Origin: Desulfatitalea sp. BRH_c12
Lineage (GTDB): Bacteria; Desulfobacterota; Desulfobacteria; Desulfobacterales; Desulfosarcinaceae
Reading direction: 5' to 3'
Length of the DNA stretch: 64,000 nucleotides
Assembly: GCA_000961655.1 (NCBI GenBank)
Contig: LADR01000008.1
Coordinates: forward strand, 430,001 to 494,000
Shown one piece after another: positions 8,656-17,226 of this stretch. Made by a program: the position numbers and the translations under genes. The notes under the pieces are model-generated. The model was not told the DNA's origin. It saw only the letters and a program-made list of their open reading frames with translations, and searched no databases. Within the stretch, counting starts at the first letter, position 1. Each line of letters starts with the position of its first letter.

Positions 8656-9684
8656 ATGGAAGCCTGTTTATACGAAACCATCGACCGTGAGCGGGTGCAA
8701 TGTAACTTATGCCATCACCGTTGTGGCATCAAGCCGGGCGGTCGCGGGATCTGCCAGGTGCGCCGTAATGATCAGGGTACGCTCACGACGCTGGTTTACG
8801 GCCAATTGATTGCCCAGCATGTTGATCCGATCGAAAAAAAGCCGATGTTCCATTTTATGCCGGGCAGCCGGTCTTACTCGATTGCCACGGTGGGGTGCAA
8901 TTTTCGCTGTAGCTTTTGCCAGAATGCGGATATTGCCCAAATGCCTCGCGACCGGGAAGGGCTTGTTATGGGCGCGGCGTGCACCCCCGAGGCTGTGGTC
9001 GACAATGCCCAGCGCCAGCGATGTCAGAGCATTGCCTACACCTACACCGAACCCACGGTTTACTTCGAATTTGCAATGGAGACCGCCAAGATAGCGGCCG
9101 CGCGCGGGATCAAAAATATATTCGTGACCAATGGGTATATGACTGCCGACGCACTGGATATGGCGGCGTCTTGGCTGGACGGGGCCAATGTAGATCTGAA
9201 GGCCTTTAACGACGATTTTTATAAAAAGCAGTGCGGCGCGCGCCTGGAACCGGTTAAGAGCTCGCTGCGCAAAATGAAGGCGCTCGGTATTTTGGTCGAG
9301 GTGACCACCTTGATTATCCCAGGTCTGAACGATGAACCGCAGGAGTTGCGTGACCTGGCAGCTTTTCTGGTCAACGATATCGGTCCTGAAACGCCTTGGC
9401 ACATCAGCCGTTTTCACCCCACCTATCGCTTGGTGGACCGACCCGTCACTCCGACCGACACCCTCCATAGGGCCCGCGACATCGGCCATCAGGCCGGTCT
9501 GCGCTATGTCTATGTAGGCAATGTCCCCGGCGAAGACGGGGAGAACACGAGCTGCCATGCCTGCGGCGCCTTTCTGATCGAACGCTGGGGATTTACCATT
9601 CAGCGCAACCGCGTTACTTCCGACAACCGCTGCCCGGATTGTGGTGTGCCGGTGTATGGGATAAAAATGGGTAAAAGAACCTAA
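8656..9684 (+). CDS. amrS: AmmeMemoRadiSam system radical SAM enzyme
   Basis: A 342-residue radical SAM protein of the AmrS family, related to pyruvate-formate-lyase activases. The cluster motif CxxxCxxC is C81-NFR-C85-SF-C88. An N-terminal Cys set (C16, C19, C23, C33) and a C-terminal zinc-ribbon-like set (CHACG near 296, CPDCG near 330) are typical of this family. ATVGCNFRCSFCQN, YTYTEPTVYFEF and NVDLKAFNDDFY also match it. Its usual partners AmrA/AmrB (Memo and AMMECR1 homologues) are not in this window. It ends four bases into the stop of the convergent glycosyltransferase gene. The substrate of the system is not established. Confidence 0.92.
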   Translation: MEACLYETIDRERVQCNLCHHRCGIKPGGRGICQVRRNDQGTLTTLVYGQLIAQHVDPIEKKPMFHFMPGSRSYSIATVGCNFRCSFCQNADIAQMPRDREGLVMGAACTPEAVVDNAQRQRCQSIAYTYTEPTVYFEFAMETAKIAAARGIKNIFVTNGYMTADALDMAASWLDGANVDLKAFNDDFYKKQCGARLEPVKSSLRKMKALGILVEVTTLIIPGLNDEPQELRDLAAFLVNDIGPETPWHISRFHPTYRLVDRPVTPTDTLHRARDIGHQAGLRYVYVGNVPGEDGENTSCHACGAFLIERWGFTIQRNRVTSDNRCPDCGVPVYGIKMGKRT

Positions 9685-10538
9685 AATTCAATCCCAGCTT
9701 TCAATCCAGCTATAGATAAGTAATAATCTACCTCCTCCCACCGCCCGCGCTTGCGACAGCCTTCGGCATAGATGCGGCATTTTTGGGTTAGCATGGCCGT
9801 GGCCGCATCGCGTTGGCGCGGTGACAATGATCCCCGGCGCAAAATTTTAAGGATGGCCTGAATGCGGTACTTGTCCAGTTCAGGCATGCGCGACAGCTGG
9901 TCCGAATGCCCGCCATGCTTGATGATCAGGGGATCCGCGATCAGATGCACCGGGTACTTGCACGTGATGCGCAGCCATAAATCGTAGTCTTCACAGGCAG
10001 GCAGAGTCTCATCGAACAGGCCCACCTCGTCCAACACTGTTTTGCGCAGCATAACGGCCGATGGACTGATCAGACACAAGGGCAGGCAATGCTCGAAAAT
10101 CATGCCCGCCATTTTGCGATGGCGTTGTTTAGGATTGACGCGCACGCCATTGCGGATCCAGATCTCCTCAGTCTGGCCGATCATGAATTCGGGGCGCTGT
10201 TGGGCATAGGATATCTGGGCTTGCAATTTGCCCGGGAACCAGCTGTCGTCCGAGTCCAGAAAAGCGATCCATTGCCCCGTACAGGCCTGGATGCCGCGAT
10301 TGCGGGCAGCGCTGACCCCCAGGTTGGCCTGGCGGATGACGCGAATGCGATCCCCATAGCCCTTTAACACCACTGGCGTGTGATCGGAAGAGCCGTCATC
10401 CACCACGAGCAGCTCAAAATCACGAAAGGTCTGGGCGAGCACGGAAGAGATGGCGTCCTGCACCCGATCCGCACGGTTGTATGTCGGGATGATCACGGAA
10501 ATCATGGGCCTGGCGGCTAAAGAGGCTACCGGTGACAT
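9681..10538 (-). CDS. Family 2 glycosyltransferase
   Basis: A 285-residue GT-A fold glycosyltransferase. The nucleotide-sugar site is seen as SVIIPTYNRADRVQDAISSV and VVDDGSSDHTP; the metal-binding DxD-type motif is AFLDSDDSW and the acceptor-side motif is ACEDYDLWLRI. No membrane segment is obvious, so it probably acts on the cytosolic face of the membrane in surface-glycan or glycolipid synthesis. It stands alone rather than in a polysaccharide cluster. It is convergent with amrS (4-bp overlap). Confidence 0.9.
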   Translation of the reverse strand: MSPVASLAARPMISVIIPTYNRADRVQDAISSVLAQTFRDFELLVVDDGSSDHTPVVLKGYGDRIRVIRQANLGVSAARNRGIQACTGQWIAFLDSDDSWFPGKLQAQISYAQQRPEFMIGQTEEIWIRNGVRVNPKQRHRKMAGMIFEHCLPLCLISPSAVMLRKTVLDEVGLFDETLPACEDYDLWLRITCKYPVHLIADPLIIKHGGHSDQLSRMPELDKYRIQAILKILRRGSLSPRQRDAATAMLTQKCRIYAEGCRKRGRWEEVDYYLSIAGLKAGIEF

Positions 10539-10592
10539 GCGAACCTGGCTTTAGTGGAAAAAAGTTCGAAACAGAAGTCGGTGGAACGGCAG

Positions 10593-10859
10593 CTATTTTT
10601 TGAGGATGCCATGCCGTTTCAAGTTGGTTTTGATGTAGGTCCAGTGCAGGGCCCAATGGATCACGATAGTGATGAGAAACAGAAGCGCCGTCCATTCGTG
10701 AACGTCGCGCAGGAAGTGCCGCAGGGACACCAAGCCGCCGCCGGCATAGCCGCGCGGCAGCACCAGCCAATTGATCAGGCCGGTCAAGGTCAGCACGACT
10801 AGAAAAATGAAAGCAAGCACGTTGACGCCCCACATGGTAGCAGCTTTGTTATTGGCCAT
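10593..10859 (-). CDS. Small two-helix membrane protein (DUF4405-like)
   Basis: I place the start at 10859 (MANNKAATMWG), where AAGGAGG lies six bases upstream, giving 88 residues. Two hydrophobic helices are visible: ALAFIFLVVLTLTGLINWLV-like (about residues 10-30) and WTALLFLITIVIHWALHW (about 52-70). Several His residues (HFLRDVHEW, IHWALHW) sit at the helix ends, as in DUF4405 and cytochrome b-type membrane domains that bind haem. Haem binding is an inference from these His residues. It is 54 bp upstream of the glycosyltransferase gene on the same strand. Confidence 0.7.
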   Translation of the reverse strand: MANNKAATMWGVNVLAFIFLVVLTLTGLINWLVLPRGYAGGGLVSLRHFLRDVHEWTALLFLITIVIHWALHWTYIKTNLKRHGILKK

Positions 10860-11007
10860 ATCCTTCCTCCTTGCAATCTGCATGAGCCTGTATCCCTGCT
10901 CATAATACGGGCGGTGCGTTTGCGCAAGGCGCATTCGCTCTCCGGGGCCGGTAAACGAACATCACTGCGTCGCCGCGAGGCGGGGTGGGAAGCAATGGGG
11001 TGCCCGG

Positions 11008-13083
11008 TCAATCAGCGTTTTCACGAAAGACAATATTGGCATCGACCGCCAGCGGGTTGCCGTCTGAAATCACCACCGGGTTGATATCGATCTGGGCGAT
11101 CCGCGGAAAGGTGGTGCCCATTCGGCCCAATTGCACCAATATGGCCGTCATGCGCGCTTCATCGATCGGCCGCAATCCTCGGAAACCCTGCATCAACCGG
11201 CGATTGCGCAGGCTTTGCATGAGCTTATGCGCTGCGGCCATGTCCAAGGGGGCCAGGGCGAACATCACATCCGGCTCGAGTTCGGCCAAAATCCCGCCAA
11301 TACCGAACATCACACAGGCGCCGAACTGGTCATCGCGGATAAAACCGGCGATTACCTCATAGTCCCGCGCCACCTGTTGCTGGATCAGGATGCGTCCCTG
11401 TCCGTTCATTTGCCGTTGCAAAGTTTCAAAAGCACTGTGCAAGGCATTCTGGTCGGACAAGCCCAGCTTGACCAGGCCGTGCTCGGTTTTGTGGGCCATG
11501 CCGGGCGCCAGACCCTTGAGCACCACCGGCAGCCCGATCCGGCAGGCGGCCTGCCACGCCTCTTCCGGATCTGCCACCAGCTGTTCGGTGACCACCGGTA
11601 TGTCCCACTCGGCCAACAGACGTTTGCTGTCGAACTCATCCAAGGTGGTTTGTACGGATGGCAGGTCAACGCCCGCGGACGGACGGTTGCGTACCGGTTC
11701 GACCGAAACCAGGCCCTCGGCCTGCCATGTGGTGAAGCGCGCAACGGCGGCCAGACCCTGTGCGATGCGGAGGGCATCATCCTGCACGGCGATACCTGCG
11801 GCGCGGGCTTGTTCGCGAAAGCGCCGGCTGCCCACTTTGCGGCCCATGAGCCAGAAGATCAATGCCTTGCCGGCGCGGTCGGCCGTTTTTTTCAAGGCTT
11901 CCAGATCAGGGACGGATTCATCCAGCCCGGCGACGAAATGGACCACAATCGCGTCCACGGCGGCATCGTCCAGAACGGCTGCCAGTGCGATCTCGAAAGG
12001 GGCTTTACGGCCATGCATCGAAACCGCCGGAAAAAGATCGATGGGATTGCAAACCGGCATCCATGAGGGAAATATCTGGCCGATCCGAGCAGTGGTGTGA
12101 TCTGACAAGGTGGCCACCGGAATGCCGGTGCGGTCCAGGGCATCGCAGGCCAATATGCCTGCCCCGCCGCTGAGCGTGATAATGGCCGTGCGGCACTGCG
12201 GATTTATTCGCGGAATGGCAGCCAAAATTTCAGCCATTTCCATCATCTGGTAAATGCTGTCCGCCAGTGTGACCCCGGACAAGGTCATGATGCTGTTCAG
12301 AAGACGCGAGTTTCCCGACAGGCTGTGGGTGTGGCTCATGGCGGCCAGGGCGCCGGCCTGGCTTTGACCGCCCTTGAGCAGCACAATCGGTTTGGTGGAG
12401 GACTGCGCCAGGCGGGCGAAGCGCCGGCCGCGCGGAATGGATTCCAGGTACAGAGCGATGACATCCGTATCGGCATCCTGCTGCAAAAAGGCCAGCAGAT
12501 CGCATTCATCCACATCCGCGCGGTTGCCGATCGAACAGGCTTTGGCCACGCCGATCCCGCGGCGGGCCAACTCGGCCAGGAATACCGCCGACATCATGCC
12601 GCTTTGCACGATCAAAGAGATGCGCCCGGGCAGCAACCCTTCGGCGCGGATGCCCGGATGCATGAAGGTGAAAAAATGTTGCCGGCACACATCCACGATG
12701 CCCATGCAATTGGGGCCCCACAGGCGGATCCCGGCCGCGCGGGCAATGGCAACACACTGCGCCTGCAGCGCCACACCCGCCTGGCCCGATTCGGCGAATC
12801 CGGCACTTTCGATAATCACCCGCCGCGTGCCCTTGAGCGCACAGGCATTCAGCACCGCGGGAACCGCCGCGGCCGGTACCAGAACGATCGCTAAATCGAC
12901 ATTCCCAGCAATGTCGGCGATCGACGCAAAACAGGGTAATCCTTCAATCTCCGCATAGTGGGGATTGACCGGATAGATAGCCCCTTTGAAACCCCTGACG
13001 AGATTTTTGACGACGAAGTTGCCTAAATTCTGTGCACTGGCGCCGACCACGGCCACCGCACTGGGATAGAAAAAAGTCTGCAT
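11008..13083 (-). CDS. ADP-forming acyl-CoA synthetase, fused alpha-beta form
   Basis: A 691-residue enzyme that interconverts acyl-CoA, ADP and phosphate with the acid, CoA and ATP. The order is an N-terminal CoA-binding Rossmann domain (FFYPSAVAVVGASAQNLGNFV, about 1-130), succinyl-CoA-ligase-like domains (RLWGPNCMGIVD, LIVQSGMMSAVF), the AMSHTHSLSG segment carrying the expected phospho-His, and an ATP-grasp domain from about 480 to the end (VLKGLAPGMAHKTEHGLVKL, INPVVISDGNPLAVDA). This domain order is that of acetate--CoA ligase (ADP-forming) and related enzymes. With the DUF169 gene and AMP-forming synthetase just upstream, it suggests organic-acid activation. The exact acyl substrate is unknown. 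Confidence 0.9.
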   Translation of the reverse strand: MQTFFYPSAVAVVGASAQNLGNFVVKNLVRGFKGAIYPVNPHYAEIEGLPCFASIADIAGNVDLAIVLVPAAAVPAVLNACALKGTRRVIIESAGFAESGQAGVALQAQCVAIARAAGIRLWGPNCMGIVDVCRQHFFTFMHPGIRAEGLLPGRISLIVQSGMMSAVFLAELARRGIGVAKACSIGNRADVDECDLLAFLQQDADTDVIALYLESIPRGRRFARLAQSSTKPIVLLKGGQSQAGALAAMSHTHSLSGNSRLLNSIMTLSGVTLADSIYQMMEMAEILAAIPRINPQCRTAIITLSGGAGILACDALDRTGIPVATLSDHTTARIGQIFPSWMPVCNPIDLFPAVSMHGRKAPFEIALAAVLDDAAVDAIVVHFVAGLDESVPDLEALKKTADRAGKALIFWLMGRKVGSRRFREQARAAGIAVQDDALRIAQGLAAVARFTTWQAEGLVSVEPVRNRPSAGVDLPSVQTTLDEFDSKRLLAEWDIPVVTEQLVADPEEAWQAACRIGLPVVLKGLAPGMAHKTEHGLVKLGLSDQNALHSAFETLQRQMNGQGRILIQQQVARDYEVIAGFIRDDQFGACVMFGIGGILAELEPDVMFALAPLDMAAAHKLMQSLRNRRLMQGFRGLRPIDEARMTAILVQLGRMGTTFPRIAQIDINPVVISDGNPLAVDANIVFRENAD

Positions 13084-13156
13084 GTCATTCCTTTGGGATC
13101 AGTATTGCGGCCATTGAAAGAACAGAAGTTTGAGGTAGCAGGTGCTATGTTAATGT

Positions 13157-13975
13157 TCAGTTCAATGCCCGCAACTGCTGCCAGGTATGTCTCTGGATGA
13201 ACGATCCGGCCACATTGGCCTCCATTTCCGTGTACAGCGCATAGGGGACGGCAAAACTCATCACATCGGTTTTCAGCAACCGTTTGATGGCCAACCGGGC
13301 GGAAATATCGTTTAACCCCAACACGGCCTTGGGCTGCTGTGCGCGGGCTTCGGCAAAAGCGTAAATGCCGATGGACTGGCACCCGGCTGCAAACGGAAAG
13401 ATGACATTGTCATTGGACGGGCGGTGATAATTGGCTAGAATGGACATGGCCGCGATTTGATCCATATCCCCCAGAAAGACGACCACGGTCGGTTTTAGGT
13501 CCGCTTCGGAAACGTCCCGAAGCGGTTTGAAAATGACATACTGCTCGGGTATGTCCACGATCGGCAGGCAATCGATGAAAGATTGGACCCGCTCGGGTGA
13601 TTGCAGGTAGCGTTCGCCCTTGACGAAGTCATCGTACCTGTCCGGCTGCAGGTGGGGTTTGATTTGTGCGCTCACTTGCCGACCGGTTTCCCAATGCTCG
13701 TTGCCTGTGGACAGAAAGTGGCAGAAACACGCCTGGCCCCCCGGAAAATTGACGTACTGATTGCCGAACCCCAGTCCCACGCCGCCGCCCGGGCAGCCAT
13801 AGGTGGTGCGGTCAAATACCGCTGTTTGCCCTTTGGCGGCGGCGGCCAGCATGAACATGACACACCCCCAGCGTCCCGGTTTAAACTGCTTGGCGTCGGC
13901 TGGTTTTTCGTCGCTGGGCAAAATGGCTACCGGTTCATAGGTCAACGCCAGCGCGTCTTTGATGTCACTTTTCAT
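13157..13975 (-). CDS. DUF169 family protein
   Basis: A 272-residue cytosolic protein. The start at 13975 is fixed by AGGAGG upstream; the longer frame to 14209 overlaps the next gene. DUF169 features are YEPVAILPSDEKP near the start, GRWGCVMFMLAAAAKG with a conserved Cys, YGCPGGGVGLGFG, and a C-terminal segment with PFAAGCQSIGIYAF and AKVL-like hydrophobic strands. The conserved Cys residues (WGC, YGCPGGG, CFCHF, GCQS) could bind a metal or cluster. No biochemical role is established for the family. It lies between two acyl-CoA synthetase genes on the same strand. Confidence 0.85.
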   Translation of the reverse strand: MKSDIKDALALTYEPVAILPSDEKPADAKQFKPGRWGCVMFMLAAAAKGQTAVFDRTTYGCPGGGVGLGFGNQYVNFPGGQACFCHFLSTGNEHWETGRQVSAQIKPHLQPDRYDDFVKGERYLQSPERVQSFIDCLPIVDIPEQYVIFKPLRDVSEADLKPTVVVFLGDMDQIAAMSILANYHRPSNDNVIFPFAAGCQSIGIYAFAEARAQQPKAVLGLNDISARLAIKRLLKTDVMSFAVPYALYTEMEANVAGSFIQRHTWQQLRALN

Positions 13976-14087
13976 AGCGGTCCTCCTATCCTTTCCATTT
14001 TCAACGCCGGATGCCACCTGGTCATCCCTTTCGCATGAACCGCGCGCAAAAGCGTGTCGCATGGGAAAGGGCAGGAGCGAAACGGGT

Positions 14088-15737
14088 TCAGGAATAATGC
14101 TTGCGCAGCTCACGTTTGTTGAGTTTGCCCACGCTGGTCTTGGCAATGGCATCCACAATAAGGATGCGTTTGGGGATGCCATATTTGGGGATGATACCTT
14201 CATCCACAAAGCGCTGGTAAAAACCTTTTAATTCCTCTTCGGTCAGCGTCTGCGTGTAAGCCGGTTTGGGCACCACCAGGGCCATGGGCGTTTCTCCCCA
14301 TTTTTCATCGGGAACGCCAATGACAGCCGCTTCGCTGACCGCCGGGTGTTGACTGATAATATCTTCCAGTTCCAGCGATGAAACCCATTCGCCGCCGGTC
14401 TTGATCACATCCTTGAGACGGTCGGTTACCTGCAGGTAGCCCTGGCTGTCAAAAAAACCAATATCTCCGGTATGCAGCCAGCCGCCGGCCCACAGCTGTT
14501 CACTTTTATCAGGATCTTTGAGATAGCCCTGGGTGAGCCAGGGCGTGCGCACCACAACCTCGCCGGTGCTGACCCCGTCATGGGGCAGGGGATTGCCCTC
14601 CGGATCGACGACTTCCACGTAGGCATTGGGAACGGGCAGCCCAGTGCGCACGCGCACCCCAAGTTGACGCGCCACATCCCAGTCCAGCATATGCGGCTTG
14701 AGATTGGCAACCGTCAGCACAGGGCAAGTCTCCGACATGCCGTATCCCGCATAGACATTAATGCCGCGCGCAAGGGCTGCCTGGGCCAGGCCCTTGGACA
14801 GCGCTGCGCCGCCGATGATCACTTTCCAGCCCGCAAGATCCGCATCCTTGGCAGCCGGACTGGTCAGCAGCATATGTAGGATAGTAGGAACGCAGTGCGA
14901 AAAGGTCACCTTTTCCCTGGCATGCAGCCGCAGCAGCAATTCAGGCTCGTACCGGCCGGGGTAGACTTGTTTGGCGCCGATCAGCGTCATCAGGTAGGGA
15001 ACACCCCAGGCATGCACGTGAAACATGGGGGTGATGGGCATGTACACATCCGCCGAGGTCAAGTTCGCATGTGATTTGAAGGCGCTGTAGTTTGCCATAA
15101 TGGCATAGGTGTGCAGCACCAGTTGGCGATGGCTGAAAAAGACGCCTTTGGGCAAACCGGTCGTGCCGGTCGTGTAAAAAGTGGTGGCAATGCTGTCTTC
15201 ATCGAAATCGGGGAACGCACAGGTATCGTTTTGCCCGGCCAGCAAGGCTTCGTACTCCGTTTCGATCGCCAACCGTGTTTCCGCCTCGGGCGCATCATCG
15301 GAGATCAAGACGATTTTTTTGACCGTTTCAAATCGGTCTTTGACCGATTCCAGCAAGGGCAGGAACTCTTTGTTGACCAGAATGACATCATCTTCGGCAT
15401 GATTGATCGTATAGATCAACTGCTCGGGCGTCAGCCGAATGTTGATGGTGTGCAGCACCGCACCCATCATGGGAATAGCGAAAAAGCACTCCAGGTAGCG
15501 GTGGCTGTCCCAATCCATGACGGCCACCGTATCGCCGGGTTTGACCCCGATGTGGGCCATTGCGTTCGCCAGGCGGGCCACGCGCCGTCCGAATTCGGCA
15601 TAGGTGTAGCGGACGCTGTCTCGATAAACGATTTCCTGATCCGGTGCAACGATCAGCGGTGTTGGAAGGAGATGTTTGATCAACAGTTGGTAAGCATAAG
15701 CCGATGGCGTGGGCGGTATCTTCTTGGTTGCAACCAT
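14088..15737 (-). CDS. AMP-forming long-chain fatty-acyl-CoA synthetase
   Basis: A 549-residue member of the ANL superfamily. It activates a carboxylic acid with ATP and joins it to CoA through an acyl-adenylate. The phosphate-binding loop is TTGTTGLPKG (in TTFYTTGTTGLPKGVFFSH), the adenylate motif is AGYGMSETCPV, the hinge region is GWLHTGDIGFFDSQGYLQVT followed by DRLKDVIKTGGEWVSS, and the catalytic Lys is in KTSVGKLNKRELR near the C-terminus. The sequence resembles the medium/long-chain FadD3/alkK-like group. It may work with the ADP-forming synthetase downstream in beta-oxidation or aromatic-acid use. That link is inference from position. Confidence 0.92.
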   Translation of the reverse strand: MVATKKIPPTPSAYAYQLLIKHLLPTPLIVAPDQEIVYRDSVRYTYAEFGRRVARLANAMAHIGVKPGDTVAVMDWDSHRYLECFFAIPMMGAVLHTINIRLTPEQLIYTINHAEDDVILVNKEFLPLLESVKDRFETVKKIVLISDDAPEAETRLAIETEYEALLAGQNDTCAFPDFDEDSIATTFYTTGTTGLPKGVFFSHRQLVLHTYAIMANYSAFKSHANLTSADVYMPITPMFHVHAWGVPYLMTLIGAKQVYPGRYEPELLLRLHAREKVTFSHCVPTILHMLLTSPAAKDADLAGWKVIIGGAALSKGLAQAALARGINVYAGYGMSETCPVLTVANLKPHMLDWDVARQLGVRVRTGLPVPNAYVEVVDPEGNPLPHDGVSTGEVVVRTPWLTQGYLKDPDKSEQLWAGGWLHTGDIGFFDSQGYLQVTDRLKDVIKTGGEWVSSLELEDIISQHPAVSEAAVIGVPDEKWGETPMALVVPKPAYTQTLTEEELKGFYQRFVDEGIIPKYGIPKRILIVDAIAKTSVGKLNKRELRKHYS

Positions 15738-15908
15738 GATTCCCCCTTTGTGTGTCGGTTATGGCTCCGGATGTTCGAGCATGTGAAAACGCCGTTTGTC
15801 ATCGTAGAACAAAATAAATCTACACCAATCATGGTGATAATACAACCTGCCACATCTTGGGAATGGCGGATCGTTTCAACTGTAGGGGCATTGTGGTCGA
15901 ATGCGTGC

Positions 15909-17150
15909 TTACAGATTTTTGGCATGGCTCAGCAGGTTCTTGCTGATGGCCAGATTCATGGAAGGCTGGACCAGTTCGTGCGGTCCTTCCCTAAAAGGCA
16001 GGTAGACCAGCATGGCGTGGAGCGGCGCAATGCGCAATTGCGGTAATATCGCTTCCATGCGCTGGCGGGGTTTTGCAAAATAGGCCAGAATCAGGGTCAG
16101 ACTTTCGATCGCTTCCTGAAGGGGCATGGACACGCTGTGCAATGACCCGGCAGGCAAACCGGGCGTGAGTGGGTCGGGTACCTGGAATGTAGTGGCATGG
16201 GCGGCAAAGGTCAGGTAACTCTGGGGCCTGGCTTTGAAAGCCGGGCTCCAGAAATAAAACGGCCTTTCGTCCCAACCCTTTTGAGCGACCTTGGGCAGGT
16301 TGGCCACCCGGATGAAATCGGCATAGCTGTTCAACGCAACCCCGGTGATATCGGCCTGGATGCGCCAGAAAGGCAAATATAAGGGATTCTCTTCCGGTTC
16401 GGACAGGTGGGCGGTCGTCAGCACCTCGAGTTTGCCGTGCTTGAGACGCCATACGGAGCGGCAGTTGGTGCAGGTGAGCGCCAGGGCGTCCTTGGCACCG
16501 CTCAAATTCCAACCGCATTGCGGGCAAAGAGTGGCGACAAAGCCGATCGGCCAATTCGGTTCGATGGGCTGTTGCAGCAACGGCTCGACCGCTCCGGAAG
16601 TACTGCCGGGAACCGCTTCGTTGAGCACGGCGTCTACCACTTTTTCCTTCAGATAAAAAGGCGCATACAGCAAACTGAATGTTTCGCCGATATGCGCCTG
16701 GTGAAGAATTGGCTTGCCCAAGTTGGCACTCAAACGCTCGTCGATGCTCCGCAGGAGATTCGCCCGGGTAACAGTGGGTTCAAGAAAGACGCCCTGGGTC
16801 GCCGTATTGGCAAAGCGCAGCTTTTGCGTCTGGCCGCGAAATCCCATCGAGAAGGGAAAGCATTGGGAAGTTATCGCCTGCTGGCTGATATCGACGAACC
16901 GATTGTGTATGCTGCCCGGAACGCACGAGTAGAGCATGCCTTTAAAGCGCCAATAGGGAACATAGATCAGCTGCGTACCCGCGGGAGCCTTGTGCGGCAG
17001 CGCATAGCGGAATATGTCCGGCACACTCAGATAAGAGCGCACCCGGCAAAAGCCGCACTGGAACAGCCGGTCGGTCTCTTCCAGCTCGGCCGGCGCCCCG
17101 CACTGCGGACATTGATGTTCGATTATAAAAGAAGTCATAAATTCGCACAT
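15909..17150 (-). CDS. Zinc-ribbon protein of unknown function
   Basis: A 413-residue soluble protein (408 if it starts at the inner ATG, MTSFIIEHQ). The N-terminal zinc ribbon is CPQCGAPAELEETDRLFQCGFC (CxxC...CxxC, about residues 14-35); a second ribbon in the middle is LCPQCGWNLSGAKDALALTCTNC (about 206-230). Between and after them are repeated strand-rich segments such as LIYVPYWRFKGMLYS, LLYAPFYLKEKV and PLYLPFWRIQADITG. They look like three divergent copies of one module with the core Y-(V/A/L)-P-(Y/F)-(W/Y)-(R/L). It follows the SPFH/zinc-ribbon gene by 76 bp on the same strand, so the two are probably partners. No family name is recognised. Confidence 0.75.
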   Translation of the reverse strand: MCEFMTSFIIEHQCPQCGAPAELEETDRLFQCGFCRVRSYLSVPDIFRYALPHKAPAGTQLIYVPYWRFKGMLYSCVPGSIHNRFVDISQQAITSQCFPFSMGFRGQTQKLRFANTATQGVFLEPTVTRANLLRSIDERLSANLGKPILHQAHIGETFSLLYAPFYLKEKVVDAVLNEAVPGSTSGAVEPLLQQPIEPNWPIGFVATLCPQCGWNLSGAKDALALTCTNCRSVWRLKHGKLEVLTTAHLSEPEENPLYLPFWRIQADITGVALNSYADFIRVANLPKVAQKGWDERPFYFWSPAFKARPQSYLTFAAHATTFQVPDPLTPGLPAGSLHSVSMPLQEAIESLTLILAYFAKPRQRMEAILPQLRIAPLHAMLVYLPFREGPHELVQPSMNLAISKNLLSHAKNL

Positions 17151-17226
17151 GAAGTGTAAGGTGAACGCAACTTCCGAAAAAAATAACCGCTCGGCTCACC
17201 GGCGTCAGAATCCCGAAAGCTGCCTG

